Source: Amyloporia xantha (lineage: Eukaryota > Basidiomycota > Agaricomycetes > Polyporales > Adustoporiaceae). From it: a DNA stretch of 64,000 bases. The stretch spans positions 1-64,000 of the forward strand of contig JAYKKR010000025.1 in assembly GCA_036971615.1 (NCBI GenBank), written 5' to 3'. Both the position numbers and the translations under genes were made by a program. Below, in pieces: positions 23,243 through 34,800 of the stretch; position 1 is the first letter of the stretch; every line of letters starts with the position of its first letter. The notes below the pieces were generated by a model, which searched no databases, was not told the DNA's origin, and saw only the letters and a list, made by a program, of their open reading frames with translations.

Positions 23243-23718
23243 TTGTCATAGGCGACACATTTACTTTTTACTTTCTCGCTGGTCGCTGCTTGGATTCATC
23301 TGAGATTTGATTTGATTAATCGTGTCATTCGTTATATTGCAATCTATTCCCAAGTCGTCTTGCATAAGCTTCGGAGTGTTCTGAGAGTAGACTGAAATCA
23401 ACCTGAAAGAATATGAGAGATATGAAGCGATTGAGGCCTATCCTGAGGTAACTCTTAGGGTGCGTTGAGATGCATGCAAGGTCTGCTTGGGACAATCTAA
23501 GGTCTGACTGAGGTCTGACTGAGGTAGCTCTCAGATTCAGCTTGGGATCAATCTGAGACGTGACTGAGGTCAACCTGGGTTCCAAAACCTAAATAACTTT
23601 TCTCTGAAAGCAACCTGGGTTGCTCTGAGTGCTCTGAGTGCTCTGGGTGCTCTGAGTGCCCTAGGGCAGCCTAGGTCACTCCTAGGTGAACCTAGGGCCA
23701 AAGGGGTTTTTCCTGATG
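23243..23718. repeat. Right subterminal repeats and terminal inverted repeat
   Basis: About 300 bp with repeated TGAGGTC, CTGACTGAGG and GCTCTGAGTGCTCTG words lead into the right inverted end (about 23682-23718). No coding sequence lies between the cargo gene stop and this repeat field. Confidence 0.75.
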
Positions 23719-25621
23719 TGTAGCTCCAGCACCACAGCTGGCCCTGCCGCTTGGTGATGATGATGCTAATAGGCCTGAACCGGATGCTGACTTGCCTCCA
23801 CATCCGGGACCACCACCAGAACCACCTAGAAACCCATCTCCTCCACCTCGTCCACCTTCTCCAGATGAGCCTCCAGTACCGCAACCTCCTCCCTTTGTAC
23901 CTAGACGCTCTACTCGGTCAACCGCTGGTAGACCTCCACCACGGCCTGACAATGTGTATGGTGATCGTCACCCTGCAGCTATACAGCGTGACATTGATCA
24001 AGGAGGTGGTTTACCTGACGTCATGGAGAATCTCATCTCAGATCTTCCATCAGAGTTTATTCTCAACGCCGATCCTCAGTATGGACCTTTTCCACAATCT
24101 TATCAGGAACCAATCTCTCGCCCTGATAGGACTCAGTGGGAGGCCGCTATGCAGGAAGAGATAGACTCTCAAATGGAGAATGGTACATGGGAGTTAGTCG
24201 ACTTACCTCCTGGACGTAAGGCAGTACCTTGTTGTTGGGTTTACACTATTAAACCTGGTGGTAGATATAAAGCTCGGCTTGTAGCCAAAGGCTTTAAACA
24301 GGTCAAAGGCATCGATTATGATGAAATATTCTCCCCTGTCGCTCGTTTTGAATCTATAAGATTCTTACTCGCCCATGCTGCTCTTAATGATTGGGAGGTA
24401 GAGGCTATGGATGTAAAGACAGCATTCTTATATGGCGAATTAGACGAGGAGATATATATGGAGCAACCAGAAGGATTCAAAGTCCCTGGTCAGGAACACA
24501 AAGTTTGTTGTCTTTTGAAGGCTATTTATGGTCTTAAACAGGCTGGCAGACAGTGGAATAAAAAACTCCACAATGTGTTGTTGGAATTAGGGTTCACACG
24601 TACATATTCTGATGCGGGTATTTATGTGTATCGTCATCATGGGGGGGATTTAATACTTGTCGTATATGTTGACAATCTATTGCCAATTGGGTCTGATCGG
24701 CGTCAGATTGCATGGCTTAAAGGTTGTCTTCAGAAGCGATTTAATGTTCGTGATCTTGGGCCTGTAGAATCTTTTCTAGGCATGCGGATTACTCGAGATA
24801 GATCATCCAGAAACATTTGGCTTGATCAGTCTAAATACATTGAAGAGACAATCGAGTGATTCCAAATGCTAGATGCAGCACCCACACGAACTCCCCTTCC
24901 ATTTGGCGTACATCTTGTCAAAGCAGATCCTTCATATGAAGTTGATGCCACCCTTTGTTCAAAGTACCAACAGCTCATTGGTTCACTTTTGTGGATTGCC
25001 TTAGGTACTCGTCCAGATATAGCCTATGCAGTTAATCGCCTTTCCCAATATTCTGCTAAGCCTACAATGCAACATTATAAAGCCGCACAATATATTCTTT
25101 GCTATTTGAACGGTTCATGTTCACTTCGGCTTTGCTACAAAGGCAGCGGATTATCTGGACTCATAGGTTATTCTGATTCTGATTGGGCTGAGAACAAGGA
25201 CGATAGGCATTCAACTAGTGGCTTTGTCTTCTTTATGGCAGATGCTGCTATTTCATGGGTCTCGCGGCGACAAAAGACTGTCGCTCTGTCTTCAGCAGAA
25301 GCAGAGTACATGGCGTTGTCCGACTCTTGTCGACAATTAGCCTGGCTTCGGACTCTTCAGTCTGAGATTGGTTTTAAGCCACAAAATGCCACACCTTTAT
25401 GCATTGATAATAATGGTAGCATTTTTCTTGCAGTTAATCCAGCTCATGACAGAAGAACCAAGCACATTGATATCCGGTACCACTTTTGCAGAGAGTTCAT
25501 TGAAAACGGTCAAGTTGATCTTTTCTTTGTACCTACTGCTGAGCAAAGGGCCGATATCCTTACTAAGAATTTATCTTTCTCTATTCATGAGAAATCTGTA
25601 CATAGTCTTGGACTAGAGTAG
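23719..25621 (+). pseudogene. pol: Copia reverse transcriptase-RNase H, inactive
   Basis: The frame runs from the transposon junction through a Pro-rich linker into the Copia RT: WELVDLPPGRKAVPCCWVY, MDVKTAFLYGELDEEIYMEQ, LLKAIYGLKQAGRQWNKKL and the active-site block VVYVDNLLPIG. The RT motif should be YVDD; here it is YVDN. An in-frame TGA at 24857-24859 (IE-stop-F where Arg is usual) cuts RT from the RNase H part. That part then continues open to 25621 with LIGYSDSDWAENKDDRHSTS, TVALSSAEAEYMALSDSCRQ and RRTKHIDIRYHFCREFIENG. Integrase, protease and gag are absent. Both lesions are single transitions, so decay is light. Confidence 0.93.
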
Positions 25622-25647
25622 TTAGCGACTATCTAGTTGAATGGGAG

Positions 25648-25951
25648 TGTTGAACGATCAGTTTCCAACTATAGTAGTCGCACTTCCATACTTGGTAGTC
25701 AGTACTTACTCATTTCTATGATGCTCTATGATGTTCCATAGTATGTTCTTGTCTTACTTCATAGGCTCCACTTTCTTACTAAGAAATCTCCACTATGATT
25801 TCATTATGACTTCATATCTTACTAAGATATTCTATAGGTTTCTAGATATGATTGCTAAGGAGCCTTTCATGCATGTATATAAGCCGGGCCTTACAGCCCA
25901 CTAGAATACAAGACGGATTAGCCTCCTCTCCTCTATAGTCTGCGCTCAACA
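25648..25951 (+). repeat. Copia 3' LTR
   Basis: 304 bp, same ends as the 5' LTR and one visible difference. A short purine run (GAATGGGAG) just before it is the likely polypurine tract. GCAGG follows at 25952-25956. Confidence 0.95.
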
Positions 25952-25956
25952 GCAGG

Positions 25957-26860
25957 TCAAAGAATCACACAAGTTGCGGCACAAGATCACCTAAGGCTGC
26001 GTATGAGATATAGCACATTTGACCAACAATTTGTACCAACTTTTGCAACTCTATATCAACATTCTTTGCATCTTCTCGATTCAGGGCAGTCTGGCCCATC
26101 ATCTCCACAACCTTCTTTACCTCGATCCCGGGCCTGTCCACTACACATCGGTGATAAATAAACTCTTTCGCTGTGCTACTTGACGGCGGCGCTATGGCCA
26201 CAAAAACTCATATGGAAACCAAGCGTTCAAATGCCTGACAGACAGAATTGCATATTTCAGCAAATCACACGGCATGAACAATCACGCACCTCCATGAGCA
26301 CTTCTCGACTACAGCGCACCATCCCAATACTGCCGCCTTCGACCTAGACTAGCGTGGACTGAGATGCGTGGACTTGGTCATGAAAGGCCTCGTGTAAAGT
26401 GTCGTGCCCTGATGTCTGCGCGTGCGTCGCAGCAGTAAGAAGGCATATCGCCGGATACGACAAGGCTGACACGATGTTAAAAAGGTGACTTTACATACTT
26501 CAGTGCATCTAGTTAAAAGCTTACTAGAGAGGAAAGGAAATCGGGGAGGACAACACCGTGATGCACTGGAGCTAGATGGCTGGTTTTGCTGCAAGAATTC
26601 CTTGTAGGGGCTTGGTGATCCGTGAATGACTTGAGCGGGTCTGGCTCTTGAGGGCAACATATTATTACGCAATTCAGATTTGCTGGGTGACGGTGTCGAT
26701 GCTCGAGTAGAATCATGAAATAGAACATTATTGCCTGACCGACTTCCATTAGCATGGGGTACTGGAGAACCTGGGGGAGACGCCTCGACGGCGTTACAGC
26801 TTCGATGCGCTACAAGAATGGACACGGGGTGAGAATATCCACAACGCACTGATCGAACCA
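25957..26860 (-). pseudogene. Unassigned minus-strand gene remnants
   Basis: Two protein-like stretches lie in order on the minus strand. One at about 26840-26580 is Ser/Pro-rich (EASPPGSPVPHANGSRSGNN, ending SPYKEFLQQNQP). The other at about 26200-25970 is helical (VKKVVEMMGQTALNREDAKN, DIELQKLVQIVGQMCYISYA). The second ends in a stop close to the Copia target site, so the Copia element may have cut the gene; I could not recover a convincing continuation beyond 11341. I do not recognise the family. Confidence 0.35.
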
Positions 26861-26956
26861 GCGAGCGAGAGACATGCCTAAGCCCGAGTAAGACGGTGGA
26901 CCACTGAGGTCTTCCTACATAAAGATATATCTTCTAGATTATTAAAATGAGTTTAC

Positions 26957-28400
26957 TTACACTCTGTATAGTCCAAACTGCCATCCCCACGTTACGGCAG
27001 ACCACGACGTTCCATCCGCAGTCGCTCCTTCTTTGTCCGGTACTGCTTGCCTGATGATATTAGTGAGGTTGGAGAAGTCCGGCAACATATTCTGAATACC
27101 TTTCAGCTTCAACGCGAGCATGAGCTCTGCCCAGTCAGATCCTGGCGGGAACACACCCAAGCCGTTCTTGGCTCCAGGAAGTCCCCCATTATCTTCCAAG
27201 CTTTCAGACAGTGCCCCAGGAGGCTTCTTCGCTGCTGCCCCGCCCCACCCCGCCGGCCGTCGGGACGTTACGCAGAGCAGCGGTCGACGTGAGAAGGGTG
27301 TCGTCATCGTTGCTGCTGTGGCCCCGGCTAGAGTTGTTGGAGTTACTGAAAAACATTTCTCCTTGCTCAGACTTCATCTCGACATCCTCCTGAACATCCA
27401 TCAACTCTGCGCCACGACCATCGTTACTGCTGTTGAAGCCGGAGGACCAGCCACCTGGGCTGTCGGCATTGAGCAGCTCGTCGAGGGGAAGCTCAATCGT
27501 CGGCCAAATGATGCTGAAGCCGTCAGAATTAGCATGGGTGCCAAGCCCAACGCCTTCGCCATACGTTATCGTGTTTGTGAGGGTAGGGGAGGGATACAGG
27601 AGAGCTGCAGGGCCAAAGTCGTTGGAGAATAGAGACAGAAATCGGAGAGCTGCAGAATGGTAAATGTTGTCGGAGTTTGCACTGGTGCGAGAGTCGTTGT
27701 CTGTTGCTGTCGGCTTGTGGCCGCGTTGGGTGAGGGGGGTCCTGGACCATGTCACCATTCGTGTCCTCGACAATGGCAACTCAAGTTGCAGGCCTTCCTC
27801 GCTTGAGGGGATTATCCTTGGACTTGGGCGATGGCTTCAAGTCTGGCTTCTTGACGGGGGTAGCTGAAACGGTCGGCGGGGCCGGCTGGTTGACGCTGAA
27901 GGTAAACTGCATTGGATGAATTGTTCCGGGCCTGCCGTTCTGATTCGCCAGTCGCTCGCGCTCCTTTTTGGCAGCACACTGCTGAATGAACTCGGTAGAG
28001 TGGCTGCGTTTGAATCCTGGCGCTTGGAGCTCTTCAATGCTCCTGGAAAGCGTTGTGAGTCGACAAAGGGCTGGACAACAAAAGGGGTCACTATATACTG
28101 TCCCTTCTCCTTGTCAAGCTTGCCCCCCATGCATTTGGAGAGCTTCTTGCAGTCACGCTTCGACTTGGCATTGTCGGTATCCACCATCAAGTTTTGGAGG
28201 TGCCACAGTCTCCAACTCAAGTTCTCTAGGCATTGGCCTTGCTCCAGGAAGCTTGCAACCTTGGTGCAAACCTGTAAAGTTTTCAGCAAAGCATGGAGGA
28301 CGCCACAATGAAGGCTGCTTACCTTCCAGGTCATAGTCAATGAGTCCGCATCTCCAAGATTGCTAAAGGGGACGAAGGACTTGTTTCCCTATAGTTTGTG
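26957..28400 (-). pseudogene. DUF1752 (AreA GATA-like) protein, broken
   Basis: On the minus strand an exon ending KSFVPFSNLGDADSLTMTWK joins, over a GTAAGC...ACAG intron near 28275-28330, to VCTKVASFLEQGQCLENLSW, followed by RLWHLQNL. This is the short conserved box of the fungal DUF1752 family (the box also found in nitrogen regulator AreA). A second intron near 28045-28103 leads to GQSIEELQAPGFKRSHSTEF and a long Lys/Pro-rich run that stops at about 27780. Further coding-like pieces in other frames follow: DGFSIIWPTIELPLDELLNA, LMDVQEDVEMKSEQGEMFFS, and GLGVFPPGSDWAELMLALKL near 27100. The frame changes suggest at least two indels. Proteins of this family are probable nuclear regulators; function here is inferred only from the box. 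Confidence 0.65.
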
Positions 28401-28519
28401 GGAGAAGAAAAAAAAGTAAGTCCTGTTTCCCCCGTCCGCGAAGACCACAGAGACCGACTTTGAATTTGAGATTGAGAATGGAGGGCATTGACCGAGCGCA
28501 AGGAGAGCAGGAAGAGGGA

Positions 28520-29180
28520 AATCAGAGAACGAAGGGGGTGGGGACGGTTATAGGGAAAATAGAGCCGATGGAGGGCGTCAGAAGGGGACGGTCGAATATG
28601 AGCAGCCAAAACAGCCACTCTGCATCTGCGTCTGCAGCAACGTGATGGACCCGTTGTTGTCCACATCCATCTGTGCCCTTCTCCGCGCCTGTGTCGTCCT
28701 CCGCATTGTCCCACTCGATCTTGATGTTCCAGTCCATCTCGTACTCGATCACGGTCCCTGCCGCTTTGGCGGTATGCTCCAGTGCCCACACCTCAATGTG
28801 TTCTGCCTCCGTGTGGTAGATCGTCCCTGGCGGGTTGAACATCTTCGCATTTGATGTCACCAAGCGCAGGTCGTCCTGCGCGCGCCATCAGTGGGAGATC
28901 AGCAATAGAAGTGAGCTCGGGGGATGCACTGCAAACTCTTCGAGCGAGCGGTAGTGACCCTTCTCCGCCATCGTGGTCATGGTACCGGGGTCCATTGGCC
29001 GCTTCACAACGTGCATGTATCCTAGCACCTGTGACACATCCACAGGCTGCAAGAACAATGCATAGTCATCCTTCCTGTGCTCGCGACTTGGTCAGCGTGC
29101 CTATCCCATGTAGATATCACTCACCTTTCAGCTGGAGAACCTTGAGAACGATAAGTAGTCTTCCGTGTGCAGGGAGGACC
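28520..29180 (-). pseudogene. Bromodomain protein (BRD7/9-like), partial
   Basis: Bromodomains bind acetyl-lysine on histones. Minus-strand exon 29074-28930 encodes KDDYALFLQPVDVSQVLGY, then VVKRPMDPGTMTTMAEKGHY and RSLEEFA. A 54-bp intron (28876-28929) joins in frame to DDLRLVTSNAKMFNPPGTIY, followed by HTEAEHIEVWALEH. The PMD motif and the acetyl-lysine-binding Asn in NAKMFNPP are present; the usual PMDLGTM reads PMDPGTM. The upstream helix-Z sequence (LLIVLKVLQLK) seems to be one frame off, so a frameshift probably breaks the gene. Only the bromodomain and a short acidic tail are visible; the rest of the protein is absent. Confidence 0.75.
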
Positions 29181-29535
29181 AAACAGAGAGTGGCTGTCGG
29201 TTACATGGATAGGATGTCTTGGACAGTGGGTGGGAGCTGCAAGGATAGGCATGGATATTCCGGGGTCTACACCATTCGATGCCATCCTGTCGAGGTGCTC
29301 CGCACTTGCCACTTTGAAGAGGTACACTGCCTGTTATGCGAAGAGACCCGGATATAATGTGCGCGGCGAGACTGCAATCAGTGCGATTTTTTGTCATGTA
29401 CTATGCAACGTATACTGGCCTCTCAGTTGTTCGTTATAGTCGTCCCGACAGTGTAGTGTGAATCACTCCTCCTTCACCTTGTACAAGTTTATCTACAGTA
29501 AAATAGGTTTGTGATTCATACTCAGTCAAAAACTA
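29181..29535. other. No gene recognised
   Basis: Short shadow frames only, between the bromodomain relic and the next minus-strand gene. Confidence 0.3.
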
Positions 29536-29538
29536 AAC

Positions 29539-31250
29539 TCATTGACCTCCTGTGCAAATTGTCAGTAAAGGTCCATGAACTGCACAATATAAGAGTGACA
29601 ACATACCGTAGCTCGCATGCTGCAAACGCAGCTCCAAAACTTTGTCCGTGTCAAAATTGAAGTACTCATCCAAACAAACCTGCTTCTCCTGTCGTTTCGT
29701 TTGAAGATCCCACTCGTGGAACGCATCATAAGTCATAAACTCTCCTCGACTTTCCATCCATATGAAGCAAGGTTTGATCCTGACTGTGTCATATTCAGGA
29801 ATACAGCACAGCGGGAGTGCAAACGGTTTGACTGTGGTAACTGGATGTGCTGGGATTGGGATTCTTGAATTGCAGAAGTCGACCGGTGCCCAGGACTCCA
29901 TTTGCATCTTTTAATAATTAATACACTGCAATCAAATTGAGCTGCATCCTTACCCGTTCTCTCGGCCCATATTCACCACTCAATATCTGTCCGGCACCAC
30001 AGAGAGGGGCTGCCCAGAACCCTTGCCAGCCAAGTCTGGTCACAAAACATGGACGGGCCTTCTTCTGATACGCACCGCCCGACGCTTGGGCGAAATGTTT
30101 ACTACGAAGGATTAGCTTTACGATCGCAAGGTGGAACAAACACAATGCGGTCATCGTGGTTGTGGATGGAGGTGAGAAAGGCGGTGTCTTTGTTTAGAGA
30201 TTTCGAAGGTGACAGGAAAGTAGGAGTGCTTGTTTGCGTTGTGTAAGTGTCTCTGTTCGAGATGTCAGAAGTCGCAAGAAAGGATTAATCACTGATTGGC
30301 AAGTATTTCTTCAGAAAAGGAAAGATATCAGTGGCACGACTGCTGTATGTAGATTGAAGACTTACCATCGCATCAGAAACCAACAGTCAGATTCAGTAGA
30401 TTCAATAAGCTTACCACTGTCAAAATGAACAACAAACAGATTGCTGTAGTGTAAAACTATGTGTTTCACATTGCACACAACACCTACGTAAAGCTAATGA
30501 CATTACATGACAAGATCAAGCAGGTTCTACAAGGGGAAATACGTGCGGGACAAGAGGAGCACGACCAGCCACGTCGTAGAAAGATTGTACGTAGAACTGT
30601 ACGAGCTTCTTTTCCCTGTCGTGCAACAACACATCTGTACATGTAGATGCAAAGACTTCGTTGTGAATATCATCCGGTACATGTGGCCATCTGCATACAA
30701 CCGTGCGAAAGGCTTCGAGATTTACTAGTTGATTGCGAATACACTCCGTTGCAAAATCAGTGTGCGACCCTGGAAGCCAAAGTACGAGCATGGAATGGTA
30801 TTGATGGTCAAATACTCTCGTGAGAAGGTGTTCACGCGTGAAATCTCGATCCCGCAAATGCCTTGCAAGCGGAGTGACTGATGGCACAAAGTAATTGTCC
30901 AATGCCCACAGCTCAAAGCGGAATCCTATCTCGAAGAGCTCCCACATGAGTTCACGACTGGCACGGAGATCGGGCAGTGTGATATTCCTACGGAAGAACT
31001 TGGGTATTTCACCACGAAAGTCAGGATTGAGCTCGACATCCATGAAAATGTGTCCGAATAAAGCCATGGCATCCTTCTTGCGAGCTGCGGTCTTTGTATC
31101 GCTGGCCGAGACCTGTATCATGCCAGAGCCGCTGTTGAGGAAATCATGCCACCACTGGGGAGGTATTTGTACCAACTCGACCAGCGACTCATACAGCGTG
31201 TAGTACCAGGACTGGTGCGCGCGCAGCCAGGTCGTGTGTAACGGGTCTTA
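29539..31250 (-). CDS. Unassigned hypothetical protein(s)
   Basis: Two blocks on the minus strand look coding. The upstream block (about 31250-30516) has a 219-residue open frame with QIPPQWWHDFLNSGSGMIQV, a Trp/Phe-rich ELWALDNYFVPSVTPLARHL and DHQYHSMLVLWLPGSHTDFA. The downstream block (about 30090-29550) reads KKARPCFVTRLGWQGFWAAP, then a 40-50 bp intron with GTAAGG donor near 29920, then IPEYDTVRIKPCFIWMESRG and LDEYFNFDTDKVLELRLQHA. I do not recognise either. They may be one gene or two. The absence of in-frame stops over 660 bp in the first block favours a real gene. They lie just outside the left end of the KDZ element. Confidence 0.4.
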
Positions 31251-31801
31251 ACTGTTACATAATAAATATATTACTTTCCTTTAAAATATCTACTATTCCT
31301 TGTATAGACATATAGTATATTTACATATGTTTGCCGCGTGCCTTTATAGGCCGCTGGTGCGCGAGTGAGAAGACAACATCTTAATCACTCACTGCCCGGA
31401 TACAAAGCACTTCTCAATATATGAGATTGGTGCAACGTATCTGGACTCGAGTGAACCGTAAGCGTTACACTTTTTTACGTTCCATTCGGTGACGCCGAAC
31501 TTCATATAGAAGTCCAGTGCCAGAAGCGAACACACTGTCTGACACAGGTAGGATTATCCTACCCTTATATTGTAGGTGAAATAGGATTATCATAAGCCTT
31601 CTATTCCTATCTGATTATAATCATCAGATAGTTGCCCAGAGTGTACACTGCCCTCTCATTGCTGTCTATCCGATACTATCCGATAACCTTTCTTTCTCAC
31701 ATGACTCAGAAACAAGAGACCACATAGTACTTAGGATTATATCCGATACCCATGTTCATAACACTATCAGATAATAAAAAGAATCTGATTCTATCAATTC
31801 A

Positions 31802-34800
31802 TTACACTACAACAGGAACATCTGTTCCCAAGTCTGATGTATGCTCAACACCATCCCCTGCATGAGCTCGATCATAGTGATCCTGACAGTTAGCTAGAAG
31901 TCGACTATACATGGCTGCGGTCTTCATCGTGTATGCACGGCGTCCACGTCCTGCTAATGAGTCATCACATTCTGTACCCACCTTCCTCCATGCTGCATCA
32001 TACTGCTGAAACGACTGAAGCGTATTGAGGAATTCTTGCTGTAGTGTCTCAAATTCCTCCTTCCATCGGTCACGGTCTGCACGCATATGATGCCATTGAA
32101 CATGATCAACTGTGTGAATTAGTTAGCACAAATATATATGCTGCCTACAATTACTTACCTTGCATGCTCCAGTCGTTCTGATCATTGGAGTTTGCGAGCC
32201 CTTGCATCCATAGCCAAGAGTCGGATCTCTTTCCGTCACCAAGTGTATGAGGAGCCGACAAGTTCTTGATACTCAAATGTGAATCTTTCAGCTCCTGTAA
32301 ATTAGGATCAGTTTCTGAATGCCCAAGGCGGAGAAGTGCTTCCCATGCTTTCTGATACTTGCTGACTGCCCGATCCCTCTCACCTGCGATCTTCTTGAGC
32401 ACGTCGTTGGAACGTGTGCAGTCCTTCTGACCAGCGATGTTCTTCCGCTTGAATCCAACCCTGACGCCACCCTTCTTGATCGCCTCACGTACCGCGCGTA
32501 ATGCGTCATGTGCCTCTCCTTCCCGCAACATCCTCTCCACTTCTTGAAGACCATCAACGCCAAATTTCTTTCGAGTTGTATCGTCCACAAAATCTGAAGG
32601 GAGAAAGAGGTCTTGCAGCTCAGGACTTTTAGTACCGGTTGTGATGATGAGTGAATGAAGGACGGGATATTGTTCATACTGCCACTTCCACCAAGTGGTG
32701 AGATCGCGTTCAACACGCTGACGCATCTCGGTGATATCGGCCAACTCCGCAACGGTAGGATGGGATCCTGCTTGTGTTATTTTGTAGAGAGTCTTTCGCC
32801 TGTGACTTATCTTCAATAAATGTGACAGACTTCAGGTGCAAAGACTTACTGCTCGGACTGGATGCGCATTCCCTTGTTGACAAACAGCGCTGCACCTCGC
32901 AGCACTCCATCATTATAATCGTCGCGCGAGGCCTCGTCACATAGCGACTTGAACGCTTTCCCCTGTGACGGCCCTAAATCCTGATTAGCATAAGCATAGA
33001 GGCCACCAGCCGCTGAAGCTCACCTTTGGCCACCGACAGCCGATATACACTGCGCCACTGTCCTTTCTCAAAGTATGGCTCTGTCTTTTATTTTTCCCAT
33101 ATCTCAATCAACTCGGGCTTCATCCTTGCGGTCAAATCAGTAAGATCGGCCTCGGTTCTATTGAGATGTGCCCGCGCATTCGTGTACTGCCAATGTAGGC
33201 TCGTCGCTATTTTATGCTTATCAGATCACGGCATCGCAAAACCTACTAGTAAGAGTGTTACATACCTTGATGTTGCGTCTTTCGCCAGTTCCAATCGCCA
33301 TGATAAGCGTTGAGCGTCTCATGTCGATGTCCTGCATTCATTTCACGAGTTGTCGCACCCGCCTTCTTTGCAGGTGCCCACATCGTCTCGATTATCTCGC
33401 CTGTGGTCCGTGCACAGTTCCTCGTATAGTTCAGTGAGAACCGATACTGACAGTCTTCTTCATGGCCGAGGGCCAGGTGCATCTTGGGCACCAGCATCCG
33501 GATCAGGTTCGCAACCGGCGCGAGTTCGGGCCAGCACTCCTCGAATCGTTTGACAATGTTGATGCCGTATTGGCATGCAATGTCGTATAGTAAATCAATC
33601 CAAGGAAGTCCTTCTCTTCCCTTCAGGGCATGAGCGAGAGCATAATCAACATTGGCATATCTATTCAAGTGGATGAGTCATGATAAAGACTTATGTATAC
33701 ATAACATACCGTTCGCCGAGTTGTAAGTCAACCATGCCCGACGGCATGAAGTAGCCATGTCATGCACACACGGCCGCCACAACACCCGTCACTACCGCGT
33801 TTTTGAATTTCTTTTGATTTTGCATACTGATGGCTTTAAACCGATGACAGCCACTTTTCTAACGAAAATTTTAAGCCATGAGCAAGACTGTATCATTCAT
33901 GAGCTTACCTCTTCGGTTTGTGGCACTTTGGATAACCAAGTTTGGAAAGGGGCATCCTCCACAAAATATGCGCGCCCTTCATTCAAAGAAACATCATCCG
34001 GGTCGTCGACTTTGAGCTTGCGTTGAAGTGAGTGGTTGCCGTCCATGCTAATACGCTGATACGACCTACGAAACCCTAACCCCTAACCTGGGTGCGACCT
34101 AAAGGGACTAGAGAAACGCTGAATAGTCTTAGTGGAGGGGAGTTAGCAGCAAGGGTGTCCCGCGGTTCGAGTGAACACAAGAAACGCCTTCGAAGAGGCT
34201 ACGAACACTAGAGAAACTTACGATGTAGCTCGACACGTCGTCGAAGCTACTCGAGGGCTGTGGGTAGTTAGCGGTACTTGGTAGAGATGATCGAAGCTCG
34301 ATAGAGCTCTTCGATGTATCATAGAGGGAAGAGAAATGCTTCGAGGGGGAGGACTTAGCTATAACGCGGTTCGAGGTGCAACGCAGTTCTTCGACGGTAG
34401 TCGAGGTCGATCGTAGGATCAAAGGTTCGTCGAGACGGTATCGACGAACAGGCGCAGTGACGAGGTTTCGAAGTGACGCAGTGAAGACGCAGTAACGCAG
34501 TAGAACACAGTAGAAGACTTAGACGCAGGGCGAACTCAACTTATGAGCTCTGAACTCGAGGGGGAAAAGGAACTTGTATTTGAGAGAGAAATACGACATG
34601 TTTTATACTACGAAAGGCACGCTACGACTATCGAGAGTGGCACACTAGTACGAGTGGCTTTGCATTGTCCTACACGAGTCCGCCTCACCGAGTGGCACGT
34701 ATCGAGGCCATCGGTAGAGTGACATCATGCCGAACGCGGAAATGAAGAGGAACATACGATACAACTCAGACCGATATCCGACTTCGAAGGCACGCCGCGA

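Larger units (their letters stand above)
12015..23718. mobile_element. Plavaka-like (CACTA/EnSpm-type) DNA transposon with TET/JBP cargo
   Basis: The left end (12015) starts CATCAGGAAAAAC and the right end (23718) is its inverse. The inverted similarity continues for about 37 bp through CTAGGTTCACCT with one indel and a few mismatches. Both ends have subterminal repeats of CCTGGGT/TGAGGTC type, as in CACTA elements. Inside are a Plavaka transposase (minus), a CpG-rich minisatellite, a TET/JBP dioxygenase and a second cargo gene (both plus). Flanking dinucleotides are CG and TG; the target duplication is therefore unproven, although a CpG-to-TpG change would reconcile them. It sits inside the Copia element. 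Because cargo genes keep their introns, it arrived as DNA after the Copia insertion. Confidence 0.85.
11342..25951 (+). mobile_element. Ty1/Copia LTR retrotransposon, interrupted by a DNA transposon
   Basis: Two 304-bp LTRs (11342-11645 and 25648-25951) begin TGTTGA and end TCAACA. I could find only one difference between them (T at 11635, C in the other copy). The element is flanked by the direct repeat GCAGG on both sides. A primer-binding site follows the 5' LTR and a Copia RT-RNase H coding region precedes the 3' LTR. The interior is split by an 11.7-kb DNA transposon (12015-23718). Without that insert the element would be about 2.9 kb and would lack gag, protease and integrase, so it was a deletion derivative relying on other copies. 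Confidence 0.93.
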
